A DNA stretch of 64,000 bases, from contig JAGVSM010001286.1 in NCBI GenBank assembly GCA_022494885.1, positions 1-64,000 of the forward strand. The letters are read 5' to 3'. Positions 30,705 through 40,919 of this stretch are shown one piece after another. The notes under the pieces are model-generated. The model had not been told where the DNA came from. It saw only the letters and a list, made by a program, of their open reading frames with translations, and made no database searches. The translations under genes and the position numbers were made by a program. The DNA comes from Micrasema longulum (Eukaryota; Arthropoda; Insecta; Trichoptera; Brachycentridae). Every line of letters starts with the position of its first letter. Position 1 is the first letter of the stretch.

Positions 30705-31640
30705 TTTAAATGACATAAAATAGATGCTTACATAAATGATGGACGACTTATTGAAATTTAAAATGTCAAATACTTGAAACTGAACATGTAAAGATTAACA
30801 ATCGACAGACAATTGACATGGATAATCTATATCAACAATTAAACTAGCAAACTGAACTTTTTATGGAACTTTTTATGTAATATTTTTATTTTTACTTTTT
30901 TAGAATTAAATTATTTTTCCCCTCTCCTCCTGCATTCATTAGTGTGAAATCTGTAATTGGTCTTACTTTTTAAAATTGTTCTTTTGTACCTTGTTTTATA
31001 TAAAGACTGTATGATTTCATTAATAAATAAATACATAAATAAATAAAGTGGCGACATTGAATTTTTTTTTTTTTTATTCAAAAACTTTGTTCCAAAAACG
31101 AAAAAAAATCTAATTTAAAGACAATGTAAAAACTAAAACATGTTATATGCAACTACTATGGGGAACAGGAAATCAAAATGACATAAACAGACTACAAAGA
31201 CAGCAAAATAAAATATTATAGTTAGTATATGACCTCCCCTAATTAACAGCATCTGAAGAATTCTTTAAGCAAACTAAACAATTAAACGTAACTGAACTCC
31301 TTAAATTAGGGCCATTAAAATTTATTCATAAATAAGCCACTTATGTAATTGTAGACGAAGAATTAAAACTTGAAAAAAAAACTATAGTAAACACACAATA
31401 CGAGAATATCTGAAAAATATCATATGCAATCTTTTAAAACGAGAAAAGGACAATCGAGACTAATAAACCATGGACTGAAATTATAAAATAAACTACCAGA
31501 TAAAACTAAACAAAAGACTCAGACAACCTTCACAAAAGATGTAAAAAATATTATTATTAACAGTAGAATGTGAATTTTAAAAGCGGAAATATTTTTATAA
31601 ATGTATGTAACCCGTAAGGGTTCATCAATGAAATTTAATT
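30705..31640 (+). mobile_element. JG LINE, interrupted 3' half
   Basis: Same family as 56770-57515 reversed. 30705-30862 matches the stretch around RQLTWT; 30863-31045 is a foreign insert ending in (AAAT)n that looks like another LINE tail; 31046 onward continues FIQKLCSKNEKK-like, then ICYMQLLWGTGNQNDINRLQ-equivalent codons broken by stops. The UTR has an AACCC-GTAA-GGGTT hairpin at 31609-31622. Confidence 0.7.
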
Positions 31641-31649
31641 AAAAAATAA

Positions 31650-31895
31650 TATATAATTGTAATTGTAGACGAAGAACAAAAACTTGAAAAAAAATGTAGT
31701 AAACATGGACATAATACGAGAATATCAGAACAATATAATTTACAACTTTCTAAGACTAGACAAGGACAGTCGAGACAAATAAACCGGGGACTGAAATTAT
31801 ACAATAAAATAACAAACAAAACTTAACAAAAGACTCAGACAGCCTTTAAAAAAGATGTTAAAAATATTAGCATTAACATTAGAATATGAATTTCA
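31650..31895 (+). mobile_element. JG LINE, second partial copy in tandem
   Basis: Repeats the C-terminal/UTR part of the previous copy: GTAGACGAAGAACAAAAACT, CAGTCGAGACAAATAAACC, AAAGACTCAGACAGCC. It has diverged from the first copy and lacks the hairpin end. Confidence 0.65.
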
Positions 31896-31902
31896 AAAAT
31901 AA

Positions 31903-31995
31903 ACAAAAGAGATGGAGAACATTTTAGAGAAGGGGATAGGGAAGTTTAGGCATTTGCAGGGCTTATGACCTGACATTGAATGGGTTAATTTGGCA
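31903..31995 (+). repeat. FBR fragment
   Basis: GAGATGGAGAACATTTTAGA, AGGCATTTGCAGGGCTTATG, ACCTGACATTGAATGGG. Arm plus start of body. Confidence 0.7.
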
Positions 31996-32042
31996 TTAAA
32001 CACTCTAAGCGCAATTGGAGGTGGTCTTTTGAAACTTCAACG

Positions 32043-33280
32043 GTGTATTTTAAATCCATTTTCTTAAGCATGGCGTGCTATACAGCTGGCTGCTGGGCAC
32101 ACCGATCTGAGTTGCAATATTTGAGGCGAATTATTTTAAACGGACCAAGGCAACCTCTCCTGGCTCTTGCAAGAGCATATAGAACATGCACTCCCGGTTC
32201 TAACGGGCTTGTTCCCTTTGGATCTGGAGGACCAGCGATGATCCGCGAATTTCCACTTAAATAAAGCGTTCCTCTGTTATTGGTGGCGCCGTCTACTCCC
32301 AACCGAAGGAATGTCTCAATGGAATATGAAAACATTGACTTTAAATGCTCTTCTTGATGCTTGGCAATCGCGGTGGGAATCTTCCCCTTCAGGGAGAATT
32401 AGCTTTCTTTTTTTTCTATCAATTCATCAGTGATTAAAATCTTCTTGGGTTATCCCACTGGACTGCGCAGTTTTTATCAGGTCATGGTAAATTTAATACT
32501 TGTTATTTGTATTTTTTTATTTTTTTATATTTTTTATTTAAATCTTAAAGTAGGGCACACATATCATACATATTGTTATGTGTGTTCTAATAATAACATT
32601 GCAAATATATTTAATTTATAAATTGTTTATCACATATGTCTTGACCATTATTTTAAATTTTGATATGTTTTTTTCTTCATAAATATTTTTTTCCATTTCG
32701 TAATACTTTTTAATTGCTTTAAATAAAATTGAATTTTGTGACTTTGCCTTTTTCCTAAATGGAAGTCTAATTTTGTTCTTTTCTCTAGTATTGTGATTGT
32801 GTTCATGCTGGTTCCGATCAATTTTTTTCCAAAATTCTGTTTTTTTATTAGAGTTTATAATTTTATGAACAAATATCATTGTATTGTAAAATATTCTTTG
32901 TTTATATGGGTTATCCCACTGGACTGCGCAGTTTTTATCAGGTCATGGTAAATTTAATACCTGTTATTTGTTTTTCATATTGTTGATTCCCTTTTGCGCT
33001 GCTTCGGATATCCAAATCAATCTTCTGAACACATCCTGTTGAGTAATGGATGAGGTGTGAAGAACACCTCGTCCTTGGAGGAGGAAAATTTAGAGTGGAC
33101 TGTATTGTTGGGGAAGAAAGGTTGCGCAGCTCCAATAACCTGCTGATGATGAGGCGTGACGTGTGATGGAACCCTGGTGAAGCTGGCGGTCGTGAGACGC
33201 TGGCACAGCGTGTATGGAGCTGGAGGTCTGAAAGGACGCAGGCACAGCTCGCTTGAGGAAATATTAGTTAAGCACTTCAC
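32043..33280 (+). mobile_element. R1-like LINE fragment, interrupted
   Basis: Plus strand: YTAGCWAHRSELQYLRRIIL, PRQPLLALARAYRT, then in another frame NFHLNKAFLCYWWRRLLPTE, SRWESSPSGRISFLFFPSI and QFLSGHGKFNT, the thumb-to-C-terminal order of R1-clade LINEs. A reversed LINE insert (32511-32906) separates two copies of the SGHGKFNT region, i.e. a direct repeat at 32446-32510 and 32907-32971. After 32971 coding sense is weak (FRVDCIVGEERLRSS) and fades by about 33280. Confidence 0.65.
32511..32906 (-). mobile_element. 5'-truncated LINE inside R1-like element
   Basis: An 87-codon minus frame (32616-32879) reads NHNTREKNKIRLPFRKKAKS, QNSILFKAIKKYYEMEKNIY, EEKNISKFKIMVKTYV, a LINE C-terminus with the NTR motif. 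The 3' UTR ends in a T-rich run at 32511-32535 (A-rich tail reversed). Flanks are a direct repeat of about 65 bp with one mismatch. Confidence 0.7.
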
Positions 33281-33786
33281 TCAATTGATGTTAGATTGTG
33301 TACTGATAATATTGATTTTAACTACCTCACATTATATTATATATTTTCGTAGGTATGGGTTTTTTTTTGTCGTTCACTGAAGCGAATATTCTTTAAATTT
33401 CTTATTCTTGTTTCTAAGAGCCAAAATCACTCGCAAACGAGTGGAGGCGTATAAAAAATATATATATATATATATAATATTTTTTCCGTCACTCAAACGT
33501 AGAATTATTGTTACATGGAGTGCGCTAGGAAATGGGAAAGATAGGTAGGTAGTTGAGAGTTGGGCCGCGATTATGAACGGCTATCTTCATCGGTATATAC
33601 TGAGACGGTATAAACTAATATCGATATTTACGAAAAGTACGAAAGTTTGTATATTTGTGTGAAAATTTAAAGTATCTTCGTCGGTAATCAGTAATTGAAC
33701 ATGTTTAGAGAAAAGAAAAGAAAATATATTATATTTTTCATACATAAAACTTTATTTTACTTTGTAGATAAAATTGAAGATAAATT
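33281..33786. other. No gene; Rep-E scrap and (TA)n
   Basis: (TA)n at 33456-33477, a CACTCG-CAAA-CGAGTG hairpin at 33428-33443, and a Rep-E piece at 33568-33625 (CCGCGATTATGAACGGCTAT, CTTCATCGGTATATAC). No coding sense. Confidence 0.4.
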
Positions 33787-34240
33787 TTAACTTCCCATCA
33801 GAATACGTACCTTGGTCCGAATACATCCGGTGGTCTTGTCCCTTTCCCCCTCTATGATTACCGAATAGAGCTTCTCGCTACTATCCATGGCCCTGTTATA
33901 GGTCCTGTTGGATATGCAGATCTGGTGGATTTTAAAAAGAATTTCGAGGCTTCTAAAAAGTTTTGTTATCATTTCGGCGAATAGATCATGTCCAATCAAT
34001 TTAATCCGGGTCAGTGAAGAATTCACTTCCCCCTTTCTCAATCCGATGAAGTGCATATTATGTACTTCTGGATTACCTTCTTCAGCACAAGGATGCCAAG
34101 ACTATCGGATTACAGAGAGCTCCTTAGGGCAGCTTTTCTCGCTTGGTAACGAGCAACTTTTCCGTGTGTGTGGGCACCGCCAAGGAGACTTATGTCCTCA
34201 GGTGCGGTGTGCGTTATATAGTTGGCAAACTTAACTCTGA
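33787..34240 (-). repeat. Rep-J copy with an 89-codon frame
   Basis: Minus frame 34056-33787 reads MHFIGLRKGEVNSSLTRIKL, IGHDLFAEMITKLFRSLEIL, then NRAMDSSEKLYSVIIEGE. The region further upstream, to 34240, is conserved with 3640-3990 outside this frame too. I do not recognise the protein; it may be a pseudogene fragment or TE-encoded. Complementary plus frames are shadows. Confidence 0.45.
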
Positions 34241-34262
34241 ACGCCATTCATGATTTTTCCTT

Positions 34263-34306
34263 CGATCAAACATTTATATTCCTTCAATTGTTCCATCTAT
34301 TGATTT
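34263..34306 (+). repeat. FBR scrap
   Basis: CATTTATATTCCTTCAATTG then TTCCATCTATTGATTTTT matches the FBR body. Only about 44 bp. Confidence 0.5.
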
Positions 34307-34773
34307 TTACCCTTCTCAATAATTTTCACCCTATTTCTTAAAATATTTTTTTATGTGACATACAATTTATTTATACACCTTATGTAATTTTCAGCTCCAC
34401 AAGATTATCTAGTTTTCTATTACGTTCGTTCCATACAAAGATAACTAGAAATTACTAGAAAATGTTTCAAGTATAATCAGAGATTTAGAAGTTCTTTTGG
34501 ACTTAAAGCTGACATACAACGAGCATATAGATAATACAGTAAATAAATCACTGAAATTACTTGGCTTCATTAACAGAATATCCTCTGATTTGACTAATGT
34601 CCGCACAATCGAAACTCTTTATTGCTCAACTGTTCGCCCTCTTCTAGAATATGCCTCCGTGGTCTGGTCTCCATTATATGTGAATCATATAAATCTCATT
34701 GAATCAGTCCAACATCGCTTGCTTCAAAAAGTAGCATGGATGCTTGGACTAGAAAGAGCTGATATAGAGTCAA

Positions 34774-35420
34774 CTCAGATTCTATTGAGAGAATTCAGAA
34801 TAAATTTCTTAGATATATTAATTTTAAGATGGTTTTTTCTACTAATCAATTAAATTATAACAAAATTTTAGACTCTCTTAAATTAACTAAATTGCAAGAA
34901 CGAAGAACATCGACCGATCTTACGACTTTATATAAAATAATAAAACCAATGTTTGATACCCCTGATCTACTGAAATTGATTTCATTCTATGTACCACCTA
35001 GGTTAAGCAGAACATCTACAATATTTTATTGTCAAAATTGTCGAACAGTAGCTCAATATAACTCACCTATTGTTGGATTACAGAATACCGGGAATGAATA
35101 TGCATCACATTTTGATATATTTAGTTTATCTCTGCCTAACTTAAAAAATAAAGTGACCAACATATTTTTATCAAAAAGAGCAAATCATCTTCAGAAGATT
35201 GGGTTGAAATAGTTATAATTTGATTGATTAATGTATTTTGTTATTGTATAATTTTCTTTAATATTTGTATGTATTTCAAGTAATTAATAATGTGTACAGT
35301 ACGAGTATATTAATATTTCATACTCGTTTTTTTTTTTTTTTTTAATATTTTTATTTCTAAGCACTCTTTATACCACATATATGTAAATGGCAGAAATGCC
35401 GTATATAAATAAATAAATAA
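34774..35420 (+). mobile_element. Jockey/CR1-like LINE C-terminus, inserted
   Basis: Reads IERIQNKFLRYINFKMVFS, NYNKILDSLKLTKLQERRTS, TDLTTLYKIIKPMFDTPDLL, FDIFSLSLPNLKNKVTNIFL and ends at a stop at 35210-35212. The UTR terminates in (ATAA)n at 35406-35420. It is one continuous frame after the first few codons, so a relatively young insertion. Confidence 0.75.
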
Positions 35421-35708
35421 ATGTTAAATATTTCTGGTTTACAAAAACGTAGAACTAATAATGACTCCATATATATGTTTGGCATACTAAATGGTATAAT
35501 CGATGTGCCATCATTACTGGGACAGGTAAAATTCCATATTCCGACTGATAGGTTGAGAAGCAATGAAGTACTGTTCATCGATAAGCATAGAACAAACTAT
35601 GGCCTTAATTCTCCAATGACACGTCTTTGTCGTATTGTTAACTCAAGACAAGATCTGGACTTTTTTGGTTTAAGTTTACAACGATTTAAAGGAGCACTAA
35701 ATAAATAG

Positions 35709-35858
35709 AAGGATCTCTCTCCACAGCCCCTATATGGAACTGTGGAAAGGGCGCAGAGCCGTGAAGAGTGGAGACGCTTTGTCAATGGAATGGCTGGTGA
35801 GAGTACCAATTATCACGACCCTCGGAACTGAGGAACGACAGAGAAGAAGAAATTAATA
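35709..35858 (+). mobile_element. RTE-like LINE C-terminal scrap
   Basis: AQSREEWRRFVNGMAGESTN, YHDPRN and stop, the DRxxWRxxV ending seen in RTE-type LINEs, followed by a purine-rich GAAGAAGAA tail. It is inserted at the J1 stop codon. Confidence 0.6.
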
Positions 35859-36008
35859 TTCCATATCTTGTCTTGATGTCCATTATGTTTGTCAATGCTT
35901 CTTACTATTTTTTTAAATGTTTTTGACTGTTTTTATATTGTAATATTAATACCCAATGAATTGTATAAATGGACAATGTCCGTAAATATTTTTTTTTTTA
36001 ATAAAAAA

Positions 36009-36370
36009 ATGTTTGTCCAAATTTCAAATGAAATCCAGCCGGTCTACAAACATTTGGACGAACACATGATTATAATTGATAAAAAAAGAAATTGAGAAAC
36101 TGTTTTCAGGCATTGCCTAGTAGGTGAATTGGTTCAGCCGGATGAATCTCACTCACGTGATAAAGGTTTCAGCTCTTTCACTTCACAAAAGTCAACAGAT
36201 GGAAGAGTTGAAGAAGTGTGGAAGTTCAAACATAGACAAAATGGCGAATATAACACAGTGTGTAAAGTGGCCACCTTAACCAGCCAATGACAGGTCGTAA
36301 TCCCTGTAAATGCCTAGACTTCCATATTCCCCTCTCGAAAATGAATTATCTCTTTGTTGCAACAAATTAA
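36009..36370 (-). repeat. FBR reversed copy
   Basis: Begins with a small fold-back of the head (GTTTGTCCAAAT ... ACATTTGGACGAAC), then tail (TGAATTGGTTCAGCCGGATG), body reversed (GTGTGTAAAGTGGCCACC) and arm ending TTTGTTGCAACAAATT. Confidence 0.75.
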
Positions 36371-36424
36371 GAAAAATCGATTTACATCTTAAAATCCCTG
36401 AACTTAGCAAACATTAAATAAAAT

Positions 36425-36545
36425 AAATAAAACAACTTTGTTTTTAACCACAAATTTTTTTAATTACAAAAAATATTTTTTTTCCACAGACCGGTTTCAA
36501 AGCAAACAAGCTTCTTCGTCAAGGTTAACATAACTAAAGAATTAA
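36425..36545 (-). repeat. Rep-P copy with hammerhead-like block
   Basis: Minus strand: CCTTGACGAAGAAGCTTG, TTTGCTTTGAAACCGGTC, GTGGAAAA and later TTTGTGGTTAAAAAC. GACGA, a short GAAGC/GCTTT stem and GAAAC form a hammerhead-like core lacking the leading C (TTGACGA). The same block is at 41845-41945 on the plus strand. Confidence 0.5.
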
Positions 36546-36675
36546 TTCATATTTTATTTTTATCATTTTTACTAAATACTACACGTGGACCCAATAAATC
36601 AAGTTTTTTTTCCTTACAAGGGTGATAATTTGATATCAATATTTTCAAAGCTAGACAGGAGATTTTTATTAAGTT

Positions 36676-38660
36676 CTACTACTATCATCACGCCATTTCC
36701 CCGTAGGGTAGGCAGAGAGAATGGCCCGCCACACACGTCTATCCTGGCATACATTCCTAGCTTCTTCCACATTACATCTTGTCATTTTTTTTTTTTTTTT
36801 TTTTTATATATTTGGACTCCTGTATTTAGTAGCCTTACGTGTCATGTACAAGGCTAAGGTACTCGGAAAAAAAAAAAAGTTTTTGTTTGTCTTGGAAATG
36901 GGATGTTCGATCACTGATTTTGGTTTATTACCTTTATGAGTCCAATCACCATTGTTGCAAAGTTCAAGAACAATGGCGCATGATAACTACTTTTTACTAC
37001 AGTGTAGATATCTGTTAAGGATATTCCATCTTTCCTGCATTCTGCTTCAAGATTATGGCGTTGTAAACTAAAAAAATGGGAACTGAAATAACGGATGTTC
37101 GATACTCTGTGAAGAAATATCATCGCACGGACAATAGTCATCATTCCTTAATTTAAACCTATATAGATAACTTCTCATAGCTCCGTGTCCGGTAAAAATT
37201 TGAGTCGTTTCGAAAGTACTTTGGTGATGATGACGGAAGTTTGCTGCATCAGCCAGCGTTGGGAAAAACATTTTAGTGATTTTGTTTGTAGAAGAAGCGC
37301 GGTAATGATCCTCCCAACGCTGCTGCGTGTTTTGTTTTACACAGCGTTTAGCAAAGCTTAGGGGAAATTCTGAGAAGAAAGGTGCCGTTCTTTTACAAGT
37401 TGCGGCTCTTGCTCGTTCATCCGCTCTCTCATTTCCTACGATACCAGCATGTCCTCTTATCCAGCATATTTGAATGTTCATCCCTCTTATTTTTAGATGC
37501 TTAATTTTACTCTGAATATCTACAATGAATGGATTTACTGACCGAGTATCTGTTATAGCTTGAACGCCCGAATGACAATCTGATAATATTTTTGCAATAA
37601 CCCATCTCTCTGGTGGTTTCTTTTATAACCATTCGAGAGCTTCTCGTATTGCGAGTAGTTCAACCTGGAAAACTGAGCAGAAATTATCTAATTTAAATGT
37701 TCTGCCTGGTAATTCTTTATCACTCTCAAAGGGAACGAATGCCGCTCCCACTTTTCCGTCGAGCAGGCTACCATCCGTAAAGATTCTAATTTCGTTGGGA
37801 GCATAAGGAGGTATATCTTTGTCAAGTAAAAGAATATTTTCGGGAATTCTTTTGCACGGGTGAGGTAAATCGAAATAGTTTGCAGTTCCTTGATACTTGC
37901 GATCATCTGGAATGGAATACAGCTTACCAAATTTCTTAACATTATAAATGTCCTTCCTTTCTTGAATTTTAAGGTCTAACGGTGTAAATCCTGTTAGAGC
38001 TTGAGCAGAGATGAGTGAAATGGTTCTGTATCCTCTACAAGATCTTATGGCAAATTGTCTTTGTAAGCTGTCAAGTTTTTTCTTATTGCATTTCTTTTTT
38101 ACAGCTTCACCCCATAAGCTGGCCGCATATGTAACAAGAGGTTCAATTGCACCATAATATATTTGCTGAAACATCATTACATCTTGTCATACATGCCCTT
38201 CGGTCCTGTCTGCTTTTGACATGACCAGACTTAAGATTTTGGTTTATCTGATCATTCCACGTCTTCCTTGGTCGTCCTCGTCTCACGTTGCCGTTCATTT
38301 TCGCCATATATACTTGTTTTACCATTCTTTCGTCGTCCATTCGTTCTGCGTTACCAAACCATCTCGGAGCCCTTTCTTAATCTTATCAATTATACTTGAC
38401 TCAGATTTACACTCTCGCCCGATTTCATCATTCGTAACCCTGTCATACATTGATTCCCACACATTCGTCTGAAAGATTGCATTTCAAACGCGTTCACTCG
38501 GCTTTCATTCTTCCTCTGCCAGTTCCATGTTTCATTTCCATACATAAGTGTTGGGACTAAAACTCCGTTGTGCACTGCCAGTTTAGCTTCGATTGACATA
38601 TTTTTATTAAAAATTACTGGGCTTAGTACGCCGTTCATTTTGTTGCCCGCATTCACTCTT
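36676..38660 (-). mobile_element. RTE-R LINE split by an R1-like LINE
   Basis: 3' part 36676-36785 begins with the family tail (TACTACTATCATCACGCCA); 5' part 38175-38660 reads NAGNKMNGVLSPVIFNKNMS, LVPTLMYGNETWNWQRKNE and GNVRRGRPRKTWNDQINQ. The 16-bp CATTACATCTTGTCAT occurs at both junctions. Confidence 0.82.
36786..38174 (-). mobile_element. R1-like LINE, 5'-truncated, RNase H domain
   Basis: About 1.39 kb. Minus strand from 38174 reads QIYYGAIEPLVTYAASLWGE (RT thumb), LDSLQRQFAIRSCRGYRTIS, ALTGFTPLDLKIQERKDIYN, then RNase H: IRIFTDGSLLDGKVGAAF, FQVELLAIREALEWL, LSDCHSGVQAI, CWIRGHAGIVGNERADERA, giving the D-E-D and H positions. A C-terminal zinc-knuckle-like YCPCDD...EHP follows. A single in-frame TAA after EWL is the only break in about 370 codons. 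The 3' UTR ends in 21 T (poly-A reversed). The target duplication is perfect, so the insertion is recent. Confidence 0.85.
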
Positions 38661-39076
38661 CATAATTCATTCATAATTAAAAACTAACGTTCCATTAATA
38701 AATTTGCCACAAAATGTTTACTATGATTACCTGTGTAAGTGTTTATTGAGCAAATCTGTTGAATCCTACAAGCGCTTCAATATAAATATGCATACATTAC
38801 ATGGCAAAGGGGAAAATCCAACCCTTATCACAATGATTGATACAGGACGGGACCATTTTCGCATTGGAACTTCGCCATCTTGAATTCTCAAGTGGATGGG
38901 GTGGCGAGCAAATACATGGAATCGCAAATTAGGTTCTTCTTATGATAATGACGGAAATTGATCGAAACGTTTCAAGGCGAAGTGATGTAATCACAATTTT
39001 AGAAAAGATCAATAATTGATCTTATGATGAATTAACAAATCAGAACTGAGATAGCAAATGTTTTAAAAAAAAAAAT
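38661..39076. other. No feature seen
   Basis: No shared repeat or coding sense recognised. Confidence 0.35.
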
Positions 39077-39535
39077 TTCAATAGAGAGGGTAAATGCCTA
39101 GACTTCCATATTCTCAAAAAACGTTTTCCTCCCTGTTGAAATAAATTTAAATATGAACAACTCCTAGGGAGAAAATCCAGCGAGTCTGAAGCATTTGGAC
39201 ATACTCAAACATTGTTGAATTACTACCCGGTAAAAGGAGAAGTATAAAAAATTGGAAAATTGTTTCCAGGCGTTGCCTAGTAGGGGATTTGGTTCAGCCG
39301 GATGAATCTCACCCACGTGATAAAGGTTTCAGCTCTTTTACTTCGCAAAAGTCAACAGATGGAAGAGTTGAGGAAATGTGGATGTTCAAACATGGGCAGA
39401 ATGGTGAATGTTACACAGTGTGTAAAGTGGTCACTCAAACCAGCCAATGACAGGTCATAAGCCCTGTAGATGCCTAGACATCCATACTGCCTTCTTGAAA
39501 ATGTTCTTCATCTCTGTTGTAATATGTTAAATTAG
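39077..39535 (-). repeat. FBR, composite copy reversed
   Basis: On the minus strand: arm (TTAACATATTACAACAGAG), body, tail (TTTTACCGGGTAGTAATT), second head (CAACAATGTTTGAGTATGTC), arm, then a short reversed end CCCTCTCTATTG. The tail-to-head junction is the same as at 8232, an independent locus. Confidence 0.78.
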
Positions 39536-39654
39536 AACAGAGATGGCAAATGTTTTTTAAAAATGTCGATTCAAAAGTCTAGGTATTTACAGGGCTTATG
39601 ACTTCTCATTGGCTGGTTTTAGTGGCCACTTTTTACACTGTATAACATTCATCA

Positions 39655-40116
39655 TCATCATCATTCCCTATCTGCACCTTATGGTGCATAGGGCACTATA
39701 TTGGTGCACCAATCGCAGCGCATCTTGATAATTTAAAGGTAATATAAGACAGGCGCCGTGGCGCAGTTGGTTAGACGGCTATCTGTGAAACTGGCGTCGC
39801 GGGTTCGATTCCCGCCAGTTGCAAGAAAAAAATCCAAGAAAGATTTATTTCTCAATTGGTCTGGGTGTTGTGGTGTATTTTTCATTACCTTCTTCCATAT
39901 CCCCTCTATCCCACCTGCTGACAAGTCTCAAAATAGAGGCTTAGCGGGTTATTCCTTTTAAAAAAATTAAAAAAACAAAAGTCTTACGCTTCAGGTACCA
40001 GTCCAGGGACTACGAAATATTTTAGTGTGAAAAAACCCTTATTAATTGAATATTTTATATTAACACTGTCGGGAATCGAACCCGAGACCTCTTGCGTAGT
40101 AGGCAAATGCGCGGAC
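39655..40116 (-). repeat. SINE-B, split by SINE-C
   Basis: Reversed SINE-B: 3' part 39655-39748 (TATGGTGCATAGGGCACT), 5' part 39980-40116 (CAGGTACCAGTCCAGGGACT, TCGGGAATCGAACCCGAGAC, then the A-box region). Continuous once SINE-C is removed. Confidence 0.78.
39749..39979 (+). repeat. SINE-C, single copy
   Basis: Head GGCGCCGTGGCGCAGTTGGT then GTCGCGGGTTCGATTCCCG: A and B boxes of a tRNA-like promoter. The body is not related to SINE-A or B, and the end is AT-rich (AAAAAAATTAAAAAAACAAA). The 5' and 3' ends of the tRNA part do not pair, so it is not a tRNA gene. The overlapping short frames are incidental. Confidence 0.65.
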
Positions 40117-40188
40117 CATTCACCATTTTGTCTATGTTTGAACGACCACATTTCTTAAATTCTCCCATCTGTTGACTGTTAAGACTGT

Positions 40189-40919
40189 TGAACGACGTCA
40201 CTGGTTCTTATGAATCAAACAATAAGAGAGTGATAAGAAACTTCCGGTTAGCTTGCCGTGAATGGACCAATTGGCAGAACTGATCGAGAATAAGCGGAAG
40301 AGAACCTGTGACGTCACACGCGGGGTTGTTTAAAAAATACAAAACATTAAAAATTCGTAGCTCTGAAATACGATATGTTCAAATAGAAAAAAAATGATTT
40401 AGTTTAATAGTCTATTAACAAACAATTTATAAAAAAAACACTAAACTTCCTCATAAGGTAAAAGTAAAAAAATGTATTATTTAAATGTTCGAGGTTTTAT
40501 TCCTACAAATATCGCAAATCAAAAGAGAGAATCTGTTTTGTATAAGAGCGAAATTCAGGAGCGGTATGTTGTATTAAGTCTTCGTAACATAACTCGAAAC
40601 AAATTGCCGATTTAGTGGTAAAAGTTCGCAGGGAATCACCCAAGACGGGAGCTAGGGGTGTTAATCACTTCACCCTCAAACAGGTGGTCGAAACCTTGGG
40701 TTTCTGAGGCTAAAGTGAAAATTTATTTTAGAACACAAAACATTTTTTTCTTGGCAGTGAATTCAGTTTCAATTGAACCAGTAAGTTGAACCAGTAATTG
40801 AAAAAGTAATACATAAGTTTATCTGACATCTTAATCAAAGTAAAATAACAATAATCAGAAATTTTAAGCGGAAAACAAGCGCCTAATAATAACAAACAAA
40901 ATTAACAAGAAGCGGATAG
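40189..40919. other. No gene; repeat scraps
   Basis: TGTGACGTCACACGCGGGGT near 40308 and ACTAAACTTCCTCA at 40441 recur near 29800 and, reversed, 55780. CCCAAG/CTTGGG pairing is at 40638-40708. No coding sense. Confidence 0.35.

Larger units (their letters stand above)
34474..35990 (+). mobile_element. J1 LINE, interrupted twice
   Basis: Collinear with the clean copy at 54955. Part 1 (34474-34773): NEHIDNTVNKSLKLLGFINR, VRPLLEYASVVWSPLYVN, VQHRLLQKVAWMLGLER. Part 2 (35421-35708): MLNISGLQKRRTNNDS, FGILNGIIDVPSLLGQVKF, DLDFFGLSLQRFKGALNK and stop. Part 3 is the UTR from about 35859, ending with ATGGACAATGTCCG and an AT-rich tail. Inserts are LINE fragments at 34774-35420 and 35709-35858. A 14-bp deletion lies before the first insert. 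Confidence 0.8.
39538..40188 (+). repeat. FBR host of nested SINEs
   Basis: Left piece 39538-39654 (AACAGAGATGGCAAATG ... TATAACATTCATCA); right piece 40117-40188 (CATTCACCATTTTGTCTATG ... CCCATCTGTTGAC). The 9-bp CATTCAYCA on each side is the target duplication of the SINE-B insert. Confidence 0.78.

Noticed and set aside
33908..34234. 108-codon plus frame
   Set aside because: Antisense of Rep-J; conservation with 3640-3990 gives no support to this frame over the other strand.
37688..37942. 84-codon minus frame
   Set aside because: Overlaps the R1-like RNase H coding sequence in a different frame.
39749..39830. tRNA gene in SINE-C
   Set aside because: GGCGCCG at the 5' end has no complementary 3' strand; a long non-tRNA body and AT tail follow.
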